Shown: in pieces, positions 1 to 9,366 of the stretch
How positions within the stretch are numbered: position 1 is the first letter of the stretch
Layout: each line of letters starts with the position of its first letter
From: Bacillota bacterium
GTDB lineage: Bacteria; Bacillota; Bacilli; Bacillales_A; Planococcaceae
NCBI GenBank assembly: GCA_023405135.1
Contig: JAEXYZ010000116.1
Span: forward strand, 1 to 59,825
Length of the DNA: 59,825 nucleotides
Direction of reading: 5' to 3'
Position numbers and translations under genes: made by a program
The notes under the pieces: generated by a model
What the model was told of the DNA's origin: nothing
The model's input: the letters and a program-made list of their open reading frames with translations, nothing else
Database searches by the model: none

Positions 1-113
1 ACCCGTCCGCCGCTAACTTAAAAGGAGCAAGCTCCTTTTAAGTCCGCTCGACTTGCATGTATTAGGCACGCCGCCAGCGTTCGTCCTGAGCCAGGATCAA
101 ACTCTCCATAAAA
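1..113 (-). rRNA. 16S rRNA, 5' end only (partial)
   Basis: Read on the minus strand, this stretch begins with the universal 16S start (GAGAGTTTGATCCTGGCTCA) and continues through the conserved block leading to the first variable stem, here a GGAGCTTGCTCC-type hairpin, before leaving the window. Only about the first 110 of roughly 1550 bases are present. The mature 5' end is placed near base 113 by comparison with other Bacillales. The gene runs leftwards out of the window, so the rest of the rrn operon lies beyond base 1. Confidence 0.97.
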
Positions 114-280
114 GAAAATTTGATAAAAGCTCAAATTAATTGCTGGCATCATTTTTGATGTCCAAAATTGTGTTTCGTTCACTGACAAGGGTCAGTTACT
201 GAAAACTTTATTTCATTAACGTTTTGTTGTTCAGTTTTCAAGGTTCATATCCAGTTGCCATTCATAACAGCAACTTTTAT

Positions 281-310
281 ATTATATCACTATAGTACTT
301 CGTTAGTCAA
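281..310 (-). promoter_or_regulatory. rrn promoter (proximal)
   Basis: On the minus strand a TTGACT -35 (305-310) is followed after 18 bases by a perfect TATAAT -10 (281-286). It is the promoter nearest to the 16S gene. The leader between it and the 16S start contains the CTTGAAAACTGAACAA stretch commonly seen in Bacillus rrn leaders. Confidence 0.85.
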
Positions 311-356
311 CACCTTTTCGAAAATGTTTTAAACAGTATCTAAGTGACAGGTTTTT

Positions 357-385
357 ATTATATCGCCATAACTTTAAAATGTCAA
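357..385 (-). promoter_or_regulatory. rrn promoter (middle)
   Basis: Perfect consensus on the minus strand: TTGACA (380-385), a 17-base spacer and TATAAT (357-362). It is probably the strongest of three tandem rrn promoters. Confidence 0.87.
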
Positions 386-449
386 TTCCTTTTAATTCAT
401 TCTTTATTTAAGTAAAATTAACATATAATCATTTAGCGACAGCTCAATA

Positions 450-479
450 ATAATATCATCATATTAACCAAAGTGTCAA
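450..479 (-). promoter_or_regulatory. rrn promoter (distal)
   Basis: TTGACA (474-479) lies 18 bases upstream of TATTAT (450-455) on the minus strand. Together with the two nearer promoters it forms the tandem array usual for Bacillales rRNA operons. The bases from 480 to 675 hold no gene; around 544-590 there is a weak imperfect hairpin (AACAGAG...CTCTGTT) that could end transcription of the nitroreductase gene. Confidence 0.7.
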
Positions 480-675
480 CAAAAATAATTAATCTTTTTC
501 GTCCTATATATTCCTATTTATATTGAACAATTATTAATATAAAAGAACAGAGATTCACCTTAAGGTAGAAGGGAAACTCTGTTCACTCATTTAACTCTAT
601 CTTTAACTCCAATCTTCCACTCACTCTCTATTTACTAAACTAATAATAGAAACTTATTTATGAAACTATTATAGT

Positions 676-1269
676 TTATAGTTGTTCAAAATCATTTTCA
701 CTAGATAACCAAGTAGTTACTTCACTTAGATCTTTTCGTTTTCCTGCTGGAACATCTCGTTTAGGGTGTCCAAAATAAAGAAACCCTAGTATTTCACCTT
801 TTTCAGAAATTTTAAAGAGCTCTTTCATTAATGGGTCATAGGCTGGCTTACCAGTTCTCCAATAACCACCTAACCCTAATCCATGGGCAGCTAACAGCAT
901 ATTTTGTATAGCTGCATATACTGCACCATATTCTTCTTGAAGAATTGCTTTTGGATTATCACTCGGTTCAACTGCTACTGTAATAATCAAGGGAGCTCGA
1001 AAAGACTTTTCACGGATTTTCACAAGCTTCTTTTGATTTGCTTCACTTGAAGGATCATCCATATGTTTCGCTTCAATTTTAGCAAGCGTTTCCCCTAATC
1101 GTAAGCGACTATCGCCCGTTAAGACAAAAAATTTCCAAGGCTCAGTTCTATAATGGCTAGGTGCCCACGTACCTGCTTCTAAAATCTTATCGATTAATTC
1201 TTTAGAAACAGGTTCATCCGAAACCAATCCAATACTTCTTCTCGTTTTAATTGCATGTAAAACATCCAT
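676..1269 (-). CDS. nitroreductase family protein
   Basis: This is an FMN-dependent NAD(P)H nitroreductase-like enzyme of about 197 residues, the usual size. The N-terminus carries the family signature (AIKTRRSI, then a WAPSHYRTEPWKF segment that contacts FMN). The C-terminal GLGGYWRTG and GFLYFGHP blocks are also typical, of the YdjA/TdsD-like branch. A start five codons further upstream is possible, but the GGGGG Shine-Dalgarno sequence overlaps it and sits eight bases before the ATG at 1269, so that ATG is chosen. The natural substrate cannot be read from the sequence; such proteins reduce nitroaromatics, quinones or flavins. It stands alone, with no clear operon partner. Confidence 0.88.
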   Translation of the reverse strand: MDVLHAIKTRRSIGLVSDEPVSKELIDKILEAGTWAPSHYRTEPWKFFVLTGDSRLRLGETLAKIEAKHMDDPSSEANQKKLVKIREKSFRAPLIITVAVEPSDNPKAILQEEYGAVYAAIQNMLLAAHGLGLGGYWRTGKPAYDPLMKELFKISEKGEILGFLYFGHPKRDVPAGKRKDLSEVTTWLSSENDFEQL

Positions 1270-1352
1270 ATTACACACCCCCATTTAATGAATAAATGAC
1301 CTTTCCATATTTTAGAATAAGTTGCGATGGAAAATGCATTCTAACTTATTAT

Positions 1353-2339
1353 TTATTTAAAAATACTTGTACTGTGCATAGGCTGAACTCTTGATTTTGG
1401 ATCAGTATAATTTTTTGCATAGTTAACAGCTACAGGAGCTTCCCCTAAGCCAACTGCAATCAATTTTACTTTTCCTTCATAAGTAGCTATATCACCTGCT
1501 GCATAAATTCCTTCTATATTAGTCTCCATTTTAGAATTGACGATGATTGAATTTTTTTCCATATTGAGACCCCAATTTTTAATTGGTCCAAGTGATGTGA
1601 TGTTACCGTAGTTTACAATGACATGATCTACTTCGATAATTTCTTCTGCTCCATCTTTTGACACAATAACGACCTTCTCAATCCGTTCATTATTACCGAT
1701 AAGCTCTTTCACCGCATAAGGAATTTTCACTTGCACCTTTGAATTGTATAATTTATCTACACTACTTTCATGCGCTTTAAACTCTGCTCTTCTATGACAA
1801 AGTGTTACTTCCTCTGCTATATCACTTAACATTAATGTCCAATCTAACGCTGAGTCTCCGCCACCGCAAACTAATACTTTTGAATCTTTAAAATCGTTAA
1901 TATTTTTCACCGAATAATGCAGGTTTTTATTTTCGTATTGTTCCGCATTTTCAAGAGATAATTTCCTTGGCTGAAATGCTCCAATACCGCTTGTTATTAA
2001 AAGCGTTTTTGTTAGATGTTCTCCCTTATTTGTTGTTAGCTTAAAAATATCATTTATTTTTTCAAGCTCTAGAACCGTTTCGTATAAGCATACTTCTGGT
2101 TTAACATACATTGCCTGATCTACAAGGTTAGCTATTAAATCTTTTCCTAAAATTTTTGGAAATCCACCCACATCGTAAATATATTTATCCGGATAAAGTT
2201 CAGCAACCTGCCCACCTAATTGTCCTAAGCTATCAATAATTTTCACACTCATATTTCGCATGCCAGCATAAAACGTAGAAAATAAACCTGTTGGCCCACC
2301 ACCGATAATTGTTATATCAAATACTTTTTGAGTATCCAT
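1353..2339 (-). CDS. ferredoxin--NADP(+) reductase, thioredoxin-reductase type
   Basis: A 328-residue flavoprotein expected to move electrons between NADPH and ferredoxin or flavodoxin in the cytoplasm. The FAD-binding GGGPTG is at about residues 13-18, a second nucleotide-binding motif (VCGGGDSALDW) is near residue 160, and the C-terminal YAAGDIA block binds the flavin. There is no CxxC redox pair, which separates it from true thioredoxin reductases and matches the YumC/YcgT type of FNR in B. subtilis. The next gene upstream is a YuzB homologue, and yuzB is also a neighbour of yumC in B. subtilis, so the pair may work together. Confidence 0.9.
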   Translation of the reverse strand: MDTQKVFDITIIGGGPTGLFSTFYAGMRNMSVKIIDSLGQLGGQVAELYPDKYIYDVGGFPKILGKDLIANLVDQAMYVKPEVCLYETVLELEKINDIFKLTTNKGEHLTKTLLITSGIGAFQPRKLSLENAEQYENKNLHYSVKNINDFKDSKVLVCGGGDSALDWTLMLSDIAEEVTLCHRRAEFKAHESSVDKLYNSKVQVKIPYAVKELIGNNERIEKVVIVSKDGAEEIIEVDHVIVNYGNITSLGPIKNWGLNMEKNSIIVNSKMETNIEGIYAAGDIATYEGKVKLIAVGLGEAPVAVNYAKNYTDPKSRVQPMHSTSIFK

Positions 2340-2402
2340 AAGCTCTCCTCAATCATTAGAAAATTTTTCAAAACGAAATATCATCTATTTAAGCAAAAAC
2401 AG

Positions 2403-2633
2403 CTAATTCTTCTTCAATATGTGCTTAATCTTTTCTACACATTCCTCTATTGTTTTAGCAAAAATTCTTTTACCGTTTACAATTGCGTAGGGTCTTTTTC
2501 CACACATACCACAGAAGGATAGGCAATCATTTTCTAAAACCGCAACTTCAGGAAACTGCCCCTCTAATAGTTCCTCTATATCAATTTCGATAATTAGACT
2601 GCCATTACATATTTCAACAACAATAATTCCCAT
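2403..2633 (-). CDS. yuzB: YuzB family protein (DUF1450)
   Basis: A 76-residue protein with the DUF1450/YuzB pattern: a short beta strand beginning VEICNG, a central CLSFCGMCG cysteine cluster, and an NGKRIFAKTIEECVEKI C-terminus. The cysteine spacing resembles thioredoxin-fold [2Fe-2S] proteins, but iron binding is inference. It lies 63 bases upstream of the ferredoxin-NADP reductase on the same strand and may share its transcript. Members of this family are typically 75-80 residues, so the gene is complete. Confidence 0.8.
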   Translation of the reverse strand: MGIIVVEICNGSLIIEIDIEELLEGQFPEVAVLENDCLSFCGMCGKRPYAIVNGKRIFAKTIEECVEKIKHILKKN

Positions 2634-2831
2634 AATTTAAATACTTTCTAACCTGTTTTCTATTCCATCAAAATTTCATGCTAAAAAATCCAACTTTTAT
2701 TAAAAATACGAAGATTAGAAAACAACTTCTTTTTATACTAAAAGGTATAAAAATAACTTAACTAAATTACATCATATTTAAAATGCAAAATCAATTTATT
2801 TGTTCTATTACTCTAAAGACAATCAACTCAC

Positions 2832-2871
2832 TAAACAAACAACCGTTTCCCGATGAATTGAAAAACGGTTG
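2832..2871 (-). terminator. rho-independent terminator of the peptide ABC gene
   Basis: On the minus strand a 9-bp stem (CAACCGTTT at 2840-2848 with its complement at 2863-2871) closes a 14-base loop and is followed by TTTGTTT. It lies six bases beyond the stop of the oppF-like gene. Confidence 0.85.
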
Positions 2872-2876
2872 GCTTA

Positions 2877-3670
2877 TTATTTCAGTACAATCGACTCCGT
2901 ATTTGCATCTTTTTGGATTGTTAAAACAGAAGATAAAAGTTTTTGTGTATATGAATGCTTTGGTTTTTCAAATATTTCTTTTGTATCTCCAACTTCTACT
3001 AATTCTCCTTTAAACATAACCGCCACTCTTTGACACATATAACGAATTACGGACATGTTGTGAGAAATAAATAGGTAGGTTAAATTTCTCTCCTTCTGTA
3101 ATTCCTTCAATAAATTCAATACTTGCGCTTGTACGGATACATCTAATGCAGAGGTTGGTTCATCAAGTACAATAAATGTAGGATCAGTAATTAATGCCCG
3201 CGCAATGGCAACTCTCTGTCTCTGACCACCGCTAAATTCGTGAGGATAACGGTCTAGATGCTCTTCCTTCAAACCAACCCGTTTTATTAATTGAAGCAAC
3301 CTTTCTCTACTTCCCTTATCTTTTCGTTCTGATTTCGAAAGAGCTAACAACGGTTCTAAAATTATATTTTTCACACTCATTCTAGGATCAAGTGAACTTT
3401 GCGGATCTTGAAATACCGTTTGAATTTCACCAGCTCTAACTCGATTATATTTATGTTTGTTCCAAAGAGGCTGTCCTTTATAGACAATACTTCCTTTTGT
3501 AGGAGCTTCTAAACCAATGATCATTTTGCCTAACGTACTTTTCCCTGATCCAGATTTACCAACAATGCCTAAAATTTCACCTTCATTAATAGTGAAAGTT
3601 GTTGATTTCACTGCAGTCATACTTACTTTTCCGTATTATATTTTTTTTCAATTTGCGAAATTTCAATCAT
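2877..3670 (-). pseudogene. peptide ABC transporter ATP-binding protein (OppF type), frameshifted near the start
   Basis: The 247-residue open frame carries a complete ABC ATPase core: Walker A GKSGSGKST, signature LSGGQ in the form FSGGQRQRVAIARAL, Walker B FIVLDEPTSALD and the switch histidine in LFISHNMS. It is the second ATPase of an oligopeptide/dipeptide importer. The reading frame as it stands begins at ATG 3620, but the proper start is ATG 3670, preceded by AAAGGTGAT. From there 15 codons (MIEISQIEKKYNTEK) run into a stop, and adding one base near 3623 joins them to the rest. A one-base deletion has therefore broken the gene. Upstream is only the tail of the partner ATPase, so the transporter is dead. 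Confidence 0.8.
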
Positions 3671-3960
3671 ACAATCACCTTTTCTAACCAGCAGGATACT
3701 TGCTGATTATCCTCGCCATCTTTAAATTCAGGATGCTCTTCTTTACAAATATCCATGACATAATGACATCGGTCAGAAAATGCACATCCTTTTGGTCTTT
3801 TAAGAAGGTTCGGCGGTTCACCTTCAATTGCTTGCAATGGTTCATGTGGTTCGACCGAATCTGGTAAAGCATTTAAAAGTGATTTAGTATATGGATGTAT
3901 TGGATGATTTAAAACGTCTTTCGTACTTCCACTCTCTCTACTTCACCTGCACCAACCCTC
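3667..3960 (-). pseudogene. remnant of peptide ABC transporter ATP-binding protein (OppD type), 3' end only
   Basis: The minus strand in one frame reads about 85 codons of the C-terminal oligopeptide-transporter domain: HPYTKSLLNALPD, then a cysteine set in RPKGCAFSDRCHYVMDIC, ending CWLEKVIV at a stop that overlaps the start of the oppF-like gene (ATGA). Near 3940 the preceding GAGEVE motif is in a different frame, so there is a second lesion. The whole ATPase core is missing. This is a truncated leftover of an opp/app-type operon. Confidence 0.78.
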
Positions 3961-4003
3961 TTCAAAACTTAAAAAGTCCCCACCTAAGTGAGAACTTAAA
4001 TAA

Positions 4004-4570
4004 TTAAAAATCATATTTAGCTTCTTTTTCTTCTCTTAGCCTTGTAAAAGTTTCAGTTAATAAAATTGTATCTTCTACTAGACGTTCAATCCTAAAGAAA
4101 ACATCATCGTTCACGATTTGTTTATTGTGGAAATCCTTCTCTTCAATAAAGACATAACTTTGGACAATTTGCCCCTTCATATAAGAAAGAATTGGTTTTA
4201 ATTGTTGTTCAACTACTAAATAATGCTTTGCTGATCCTGCTGTTACAAGCATACTAATCACTTTATCTCGCAATGCATTTACTGGAAGTAAATCGAAAAT
4301 ATTTTTTAAAGTAGCTGGAATAGATGCTTGGAAAATGGGAGTTCCAATGATAATGGCATTAGCTTCCATGATTGTTTTTGTAACAAAGCCTGTATCCCCT
4401 TCATACTCCAAGTAATTTCGTCCATCACTAAATTGAAGCTCATAGTCTGCTAAATCCAAGAGAGTGAATTCAGCATCAGGATATTTCTCCGTGATTTCCT
4501 TTGCTACGTAGTTCATTGCCGTTCTAGTTTTGGATCCTACGATAGAACCGGAAATTCCAACGATTTTCAT
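4004..4570 (-). CDS. NADPH-dependent FMN reductase
   Basis: A 188-residue flavodoxin-fold enzyme. The N-terminal GISGSIVGSKTRTA loop binds the FMN phosphate, and GTPIFQASIPATLKNIFDLLP is the second family signature. The size and motifs match SsuE/MsuE-type reductases, which supply reduced FMN to a partner monooxygenase. The gene directly follows, on the same strand and 11 bases away, a luciferase-like monooxygenase, so the two probably form a two-component flavin monooxygenase. The C-terminus is longer than in the smallest SsuE proteins. Confidence 0.88.
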   Translation of the reverse strand: MKIVGISGSIVGSKTRTAMNYVAKEITEKYPDAEFTLLDLADYELQFSDGRNYLEYEGDTGFVTKTIMEANAIIIGTPIFQASIPATLKNIFDLLPVNALRDKVISMLVTAGSAKHYLVVEQQLKPILSYMKGQIVQSYVFIEEKDFHNKQIVNDDVFFRIERLVEDTILLTETFTRLREEKEAKYDF

Positions 4571-4581
4571 ATAACTGCCTC

Positions 4582-5640
4582 CTATTTTTTGGCTGTATAT
4601 TTTCTGATAGCTGGCAAAATTTCATTGCCGATTATTTCAACATTTTTCATTAACCGATCAAAGGGCATCCCACCAAAATCCATCTGTGCAAGATAACGTT
4701 GATGTCCCCAAAGTTCATGTTGATACAGAATCTTCTCGATAATTTCTTGTGGGCTACCTACATTTATTACGCTGCGTTTGTCTGCACCTTGGGCAAATGC
4801 TTGTTTAGGAAAACCTTGCCCGTTCGTCAACTTCATTCCTTCATTAATATATGGATACATTTCACGCATTGCATCTTGAGAATTTTCCGCAGCAAAGAAA
4901 AATCCTGTTGTTCCTACTGGTAATTGTGCAGAATCGAAACCACTGCGCTCTGCAACTTCTCGATATGCATCAATTGTATTTTTAAAAGCACTTGCAGGAC
5001 CACCTAATGCTGCCAACATCATTGGAACACCAGCATAACCAGCTTTCATCGCACTTGCAGGTGTACCGCCAACTCCACGCCAAATTGGTAATGAGCCATT
5101 TTTAGGTCGAGGTAAAACTTTCGCATTCTTTAATGGTTGACGAAACTCACCGCTCCAATTTACTATTTCTTCTTCATTAATTTTTAGTAATAAATCAAAT
5201 CTTTCCTCAAATAACGCTTCATAATCTCGAAGATTGTAGCCTAATAATTCATAAAGTCCAATACGGGATGCACGGCCACAAATAATCTCCGCGCGGCCAT
5301 TAGAAATAAGATCTATTGTTGCAAAATCTTCGTACACTCGTACCGGATCTGACGTACTAATTATTGTTGATGTACTTCCAATTTTAATGTTTTCTGTAGC
5401 TTGAGCAATGGCTGATAAAACAACTGAATGGGCCTGAGTTGCAAAATACTCCTGATGACTTTCACCAACACCAAAAAAGTCGAGGCCAGCTTGATCTGCA
5501 AGTTTCGCCAATTCAATAATTTCATTTATACGTTGTTTTGCTGAAATACGTTCTCCAGTATGAGGATCCGGGATATGATCTCCTAAAGTGAACAGACCAA
5601 ACTCCAGTCCTTTACTTGGATCAATTCGATATTTTTCCAT
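4582..5640 (-). CDS. luciferase-like (LLM class) flavin-dependent monooxygenase
   Basis: A 352-residue TIM-barrel flavin enzyme of the bacterial luciferase superfamily. It shows the N-terminal FGLFTLGDH strand, the GVGESHQEYFA helix, a TSDPVRVYEDFATIDLIS segment and GRAEIICGRASRIG. It is expected to use FMNH2 delivered by the adjacent reductase to oxidise a small organic substrate, perhaps a sulfonate, sulfone or amine; the substrate cannot be told. Start ATG 5640 is preceded by AAAGGTTGG. Upstream (5641-6173) no intact gene is visible; only a short minus-strand frame ending VWEKIVEQQASS near 5905 looks like the tail of a lost gene. Confidence 0.87.
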   Translation of the reverse strand: MEKYRIDPSKGLEFGLFTLGDHIPDPHTGERISAKQRINEIIELAKLADQAGLDFFGVGESHQEYFATQAHSVVLSAIAQATENIKIGSTSTIISTSDPVRVYEDFATIDLISNGRAEIICGRASRIGLYELLGYNLRDYEALFEERFDLLLKINEEEIVNWSGEFRQPLKNAKVLPRPKNGSLPIWRGVGGTPASAMKAGYAGVPMMLAALGGPASAFKNTIDAYREVAERSGFDSAQLPVGTTGFFFAAENSQDAMREMYPYINEGMKLTNGQGFPKQAFAQGADKRSVINVGSPQEIIEKILYQHELWGHQRYLAQMDFGGMPFDRLMKNVEIIGNEILPAIRKYTAKK

Positions 5641-6173
5641 TATAATTTACCAACCTTTTATTAAATTTGTTTTAACTAACAAAGAATAGTATGAGTAATA
5701 ATTTTTCTCTGAATTGTTTTAAAACATAAAATTCTGCGTAACAAAACTCTACTATTCTATTCACATAACATTTTATACTTTTTAATATATTAAGTATATT
5801 TATATAATAAAATATGGAATTTCTAAAATCAATTTATTTGTTTACGACTCGATTCATCACATAAAAAAATCCCTCATGATTTTTAAAATTATATATAATT
5901 TAACTACTAGCCTGTTGTTCCACAATCTTTTCCCAGACTCCTTTAATTTCAACACCTGTTGCTATTCAACTAAATCACCACAACACTTTCCGAAGTATTA
6001 ATAAAACTAGTTATTAACATTAAATTCTGAATTTAATTAGCTTGCTATTTGTTTCAAATCTCTAAGAAATAACATTGTGAATTTAGACAAAAGTTATTTT
6101 AAAAAAAGACTTTATGTATAATAATGTTCATATTCTAATTTTTGAGATAGAATTTTCATATAGTATGCCATCA

Positions 6174-6395
6174 TTAAGAATTCTCATCTCCTGACACTTC
6201 ACTTTTCTTCATACTATTATCATCACCCTCCTTTTTCTTCTTATTATTGGCAAATGGTATCCCCTTACCATTAATAACTGTCCAAGTAATAATAGGAGCT
6301 AAAATGTTAAAGGCTAAAACAATGATAACTATTGACCAAATTAACCATTTTGCATTTAAAATATTTACATATATCCATGAATGATATAAATCCAT
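6174..6395 (-). CDS. small membrane protein divergent from the germination operon
   Basis: A 73-residue protein beginning MDLYHSWIYV. The ATG at 6395 is chosen because AGGAGG lies seven bases upstream; a longer frame up to 6461 has no ribosome site. A long hydrophobic stretch (about residues 10-42, one long or two short membrane helices) is followed by a charged, lysine- and serine-rich tail. Small 'D' proteins of about this size are known beside some spore germinant receptor operons in Bacillus, and the position here, divergent from a gerA-type operon, fits that idea. The link is inference; I recognise no family from sequence alone. Confidence 0.6.
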   Translation of the reverse strand: MDLYHSWIYVNILNAKWLIWSIVIIVLAFNILAPIITWTVINGKGIPFANNKKKKEGDDNSMKKSEVSGDENS

Positions 6396-6557
6396 CTCAT
6401 TCCCTCCTAATAAAGCCTCTGTTAATATTTTTACCAATTTATACTTTTCCAAACTTTCCATAATAAATAAAAAAAGACATAGTTTCTGAATAATTTAGTT
6501 ATTTTTTGGCAATAAATTAAAGAACTATGTAGATTTTCACAGCAAGGGGGCTTCATA

Positions 6558-8159
6558 ATGTCTACCTTAGAAGAAGAATTAAAAAAAACATTTACGAGTA
6601 GTATCGATGAAAATATAAAAGTAATAGATAACATATTTTCTAAAAATATAGATGTCATAAAACGTGAATTTTCTTTTCATGAAGATAAAAATATACCTGC
6701 TGTTTCTTTTTATACTGACGGACTTGTGAACACCCAAGTAGTTGAGGATACGATTAAAGCATTAACTTTATATAGAGGAAGTAATAATTCCAATCAGGAA
6801 GTGCACTTTTCGGGAACACAGATGATTGAATATATTAAGAAAAACGTAATGATTAATTCATCTGTACAGTTAATTGATACTTTCGAAAAGGCGATTAATG
6901 GTATTTTGGTCGGAGATACGATTTTACTTTTTGACGGTAGTAATCACGGATTTATTATCCCTAGTAGGGGTTGGGACGCACGATCTGTAGATGAACCACA
7001 AACCGAGCAAGTAGTCAGAGGTCCACGAGATGGTTTTACAGAAAATATTCGAACAAATACTGCACTTTTACGAAGAAGAATACGTGATCCACTACTATGT
7101 GTGGAAGGTATGCAAATCGGAAAGAAGAGTAAGACAGATATTAATATTGTTTATCTAGAAGGTACTGTAAAAGAAGGTCTTGTTGAAGAAGTAAAAGAAC
7201 GACTAAAGAAAATAAAAATAGATGCCGTACTTGAAAGTGGGTATATAGAGGAATTAATAAAGGATAGTCCTTGGTCACCATTTACAACGACTCAAAATAC
7301 AGAAAGGCCAGATAAAGTAGCTGCAGGAATTTTGGAAGGTCGAGTAGCAATATTTGTTGATAACACTCCCTTTGTATTAATCGTCCCTTCTTACTTTTGG
7401 GAATTTTTCCAAGCAAGTGATGACTATTATTCTGGATTTTTAGCTGGCTCTTTCTTCCGTATGATTCGTTATATTGCCTTTATACTAAGCCTTACTTTAC
7501 CTTCTATTTATGTCATGCTAATAAGCTTTCATCAAGAAATGATTCCTACTGAACTAGCTCTAACTATCGCTTCAGGGAGAGAAGTAATTCCCTTTCCAGT
7601 TTTACTAGAGGCTTTAATTATGGAAATAGCATTTGAATTAATGAGAGAGGCTGGGCTACGAATGCCAAAGCCAGTTGGGCAAGCCGTTAGTATTGTTGGT
7701 TCTCTTGTTATTGGGCAAGCAGCCGTTCAAGCTGGTATTGTTTCACCATTTATGGTCATTCTCGTAGCAATCACAGGAATTGCATCCTTTGCCATCCCGA
7801 ATTATTCTGCTTCATTTTCGATTCGTTTAATTCGATTTCCTTTATTAATTGCTTCCGGTACGTTAGGGTTAATGGGCTTTTCAGCTGTATTTACTCTTCT
7901 GGCTGTTCACGCTCTATCTATTCGTTCATTTGGTGAACCTTACCTTGCTCCAGCTACACCTTTTCAACCTACTGATCAAAAGGATATTGTTGTAAGATTT
8001 CCTTGGTGGAAAATGGATAAACAGCCAAAGCTAGCGGAGGGCACTGAAAAGCGTGAAGAAAACAATACAATGCCAGAACCACCTGAACAAAACCCTGAAT
8101 CGAATAAAAATAAAAGGAGTAAACAAAGATTAAGAAGGAGCTCTAATGATGAATCATAA
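6558..8159 (+). CDS. spore germination protein, GerA/GerKA family (receptor A subunit)
   Basis: The A subunit of a nutrient germinant receptor in the spore inner membrane. The 533-residue protein has a large soluble N-terminal part (about residues 1-295), with typical blocks GILVGDTILLFDG and RGPRDGFTENIRTNTALLRRRIRDP, then about five membrane segments from residue 300. The Pro-rich transmembrane block RMPKPVGQAVSIVGSLVIGQAAVQAG is diagnostic of GerA proteins. The C-terminus is charged and hydrophilic. Its 3' end overlaps the C-subunit gene by 14 bases, so the A-C-B genes form one translationally coupled operon, expected to be read by sigma-G in the forespore. Confidence 0.95.
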   Translation: MSTLEEELKKTFTSSIDENIKVIDNIFSKNIDVIKREFSFHEDKNIPAVSFYTDGLVNTQVVEDTIKALTLYRGSNNSNQEVHFSGTQMIEYIKKNVMINSSVQLIDTFEKAINGILVGDTILLFDGSNHGFIIPSRGWDARSVDEPQTEQVVRGPRDGFTENIRTNTALLRRRIRDPLLCVEGMQIGKKSKTDINIVYLEGTVKEGLVEEVKERLKKIKIDAVLESGYIEELIKDSPWSPFTTTQNTERPDKVAAGILEGRVAIFVDNTPFVLIVPSYFWEFFQASDDYYSGFLAGSFFRMIRYIAFILSLTLPSIYVMLISFHQEMIPTELALTIASGREVIPFPVLLEALIMEIAFELMREAGLRMPKPVGQAVSIVGSLVIGQAAVQAGIVSPFMVILVAITGIASFAIPNYSASFSIRLIRFPLLIASGTLGLMGFSAVFTLLAVHALSIRSFGEPYLAPATPFQPTDQKDIVVRFPWWKMDKQPKLAEGTEKREENNTMPEPPEQNPESNKNKRSKQRLRRSSNDES

Positions 8160-9366
8160 TTGGAAATTCTTCCTTATACTTTCTATCTTCGTTTTATTGT
8201 TGTCAGGCTGTACAGGTAAAACAGAAATAAATGATTTAGGGTTAGTAATGGCTGTTGGAATTGATAAAGGTGAAAAAGAAGGAACGATACAAATTACAGC
8301 ACAAATTGTACGCCCTGCAGACGCGAGGGGCCAAACAGGAGCACCATCCGGTCAAACCGGTGAAGCTATTTGGTCAACAACTGCATCTGGTGATTCTATT
8401 TTTTCTGCTATTCGTCACCTAGGTAGACATTCATCTAGAAGAATATACTGGGCACATAACTATATCATTGTTATTAATGAAGAATTGGCAAAAGAGGGAA
8501 TTGCTGATATTATCGATTTTTTCACAAGAAACCATCAGCTTAGAATGCGAACATTAGTTGCTGTTACACCGGATCCTGCAAGTGAACTTGTATCTACAAT
8601 TACAGGTATAGAGGTTGTCCCAGGACAAGCAATTGATGATCTTTTTTTATATAGTACGATTTCTGCAGCTGCACCAAGAACAGAAATTCTCGACTTACAA
8701 AAGGCCTATTTAAGTAAAAGTACAGAGCCAGTTTTAGCAAGATTATCATTGAACGAGCATGGTATTCCAAATAAAGAACCTACTGACAAACCAAGTATCA
8801 AGCAGGTTGAATTAGATGGGGCAGGTGTTTTTAAAAATGACAAACTTATAGGGACCATTAGTGCAGAGGATACAATGGGATTATTATTTTTCCTTGAAAA
8901 TGCAAAATCCAGTGCAGTTGTAACACATTGCCCTGCTAATCCCGAAAAATCAATGACTGTAGAGCTAAAAAATGAAAAATTCAATGTTGTACCAACTTAT
9001 GAAAATAATCAAGTTGGATTTGATGTTAAATTAAACACAGTTGTTCAGTTAGTAGAAGCAGGATGCCCATTTTCTATTAAGGATGAACAGCAAGTGAAAA
9101 AACTTGAAGAACAACTTGAAGAAAACTTAAAGGGAAAAATTGAAAAGGTTGTGAAACTTGCTCAGGAGGAATATAAGGTAGATATTCTTGAGATGGGAAA
9201 TATCTTTAATAATCGTTATCCTGCCGAGTGGAAAAAAATCGCTCAAAATTGGGAAACTGAGTTTACGAAAGCAAAGGTGACAACAAAGGTAGATGTTCAA
9301 ATAACTAGTTCCGCCTTATTATACCAACCTACTCAATCCGGAAAGACAAATGAGGGTAAACAATGA
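8146..9366 (+). CDS. spore germination lipoprotein, Ger(x)C family (receptor C subunit)
   Basis: A 406-residue lipoprotein of the germinant receptor. A lipoprotein signal peptide ends in LLLSGC, with the cysteine lipidated, and the next blocks EINDLGLVMAVGIDKG and RHLGRHSSRRIYWAHNYIIVINEELAKEG are hallmarks of GerC proteins. The start lies inside the end of the A gene and the stop overlaps the ATG of the B gene, so all three are made together. The length is normal for the family. Confidence 0.94.
   Translation: MMNHNWKFFLILSIFVLLLSGCTGKTEINDLGLVMAVGIDKGEKEGTIQITAQIVRPADARGQTGAPSGQTGEAIWSTTASGDSIFSAIRHLGRHSSRRIYWAHNYIIVINEELAKEGIADIIDFFTRNHQLRMRTLVAVTPDPASELVSTITGIEVVPGQAIDDLFLYSTISAAAPRTEILDLQKAYLSKSTEPVLARLSLNEHGIPNKEPTDKPSIKQVELDGAGVFKNDKLIGTISAEDTMGLLFFLENAKSSAVVTHCPANPEKSMTVELKNEKFNVVPTYENNQVGFDVKLNTVVQLVEAGCPFSIKDEQQVKKLEEQLEENLKGKIEKVVKLAQEEYKVDILEMGNIFNNRYPAEWKKIAQNWETEFTKAKVTTKVDVQITSSALLYQPTQSGKTNEGKQ

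Noticed and set aside
3684..3872. 62-codon minus-strand frame as a separate gene
   Set aside because: It is a wrong-frame reading of the oppD remnant, whose true frame shows the family C-terminus.
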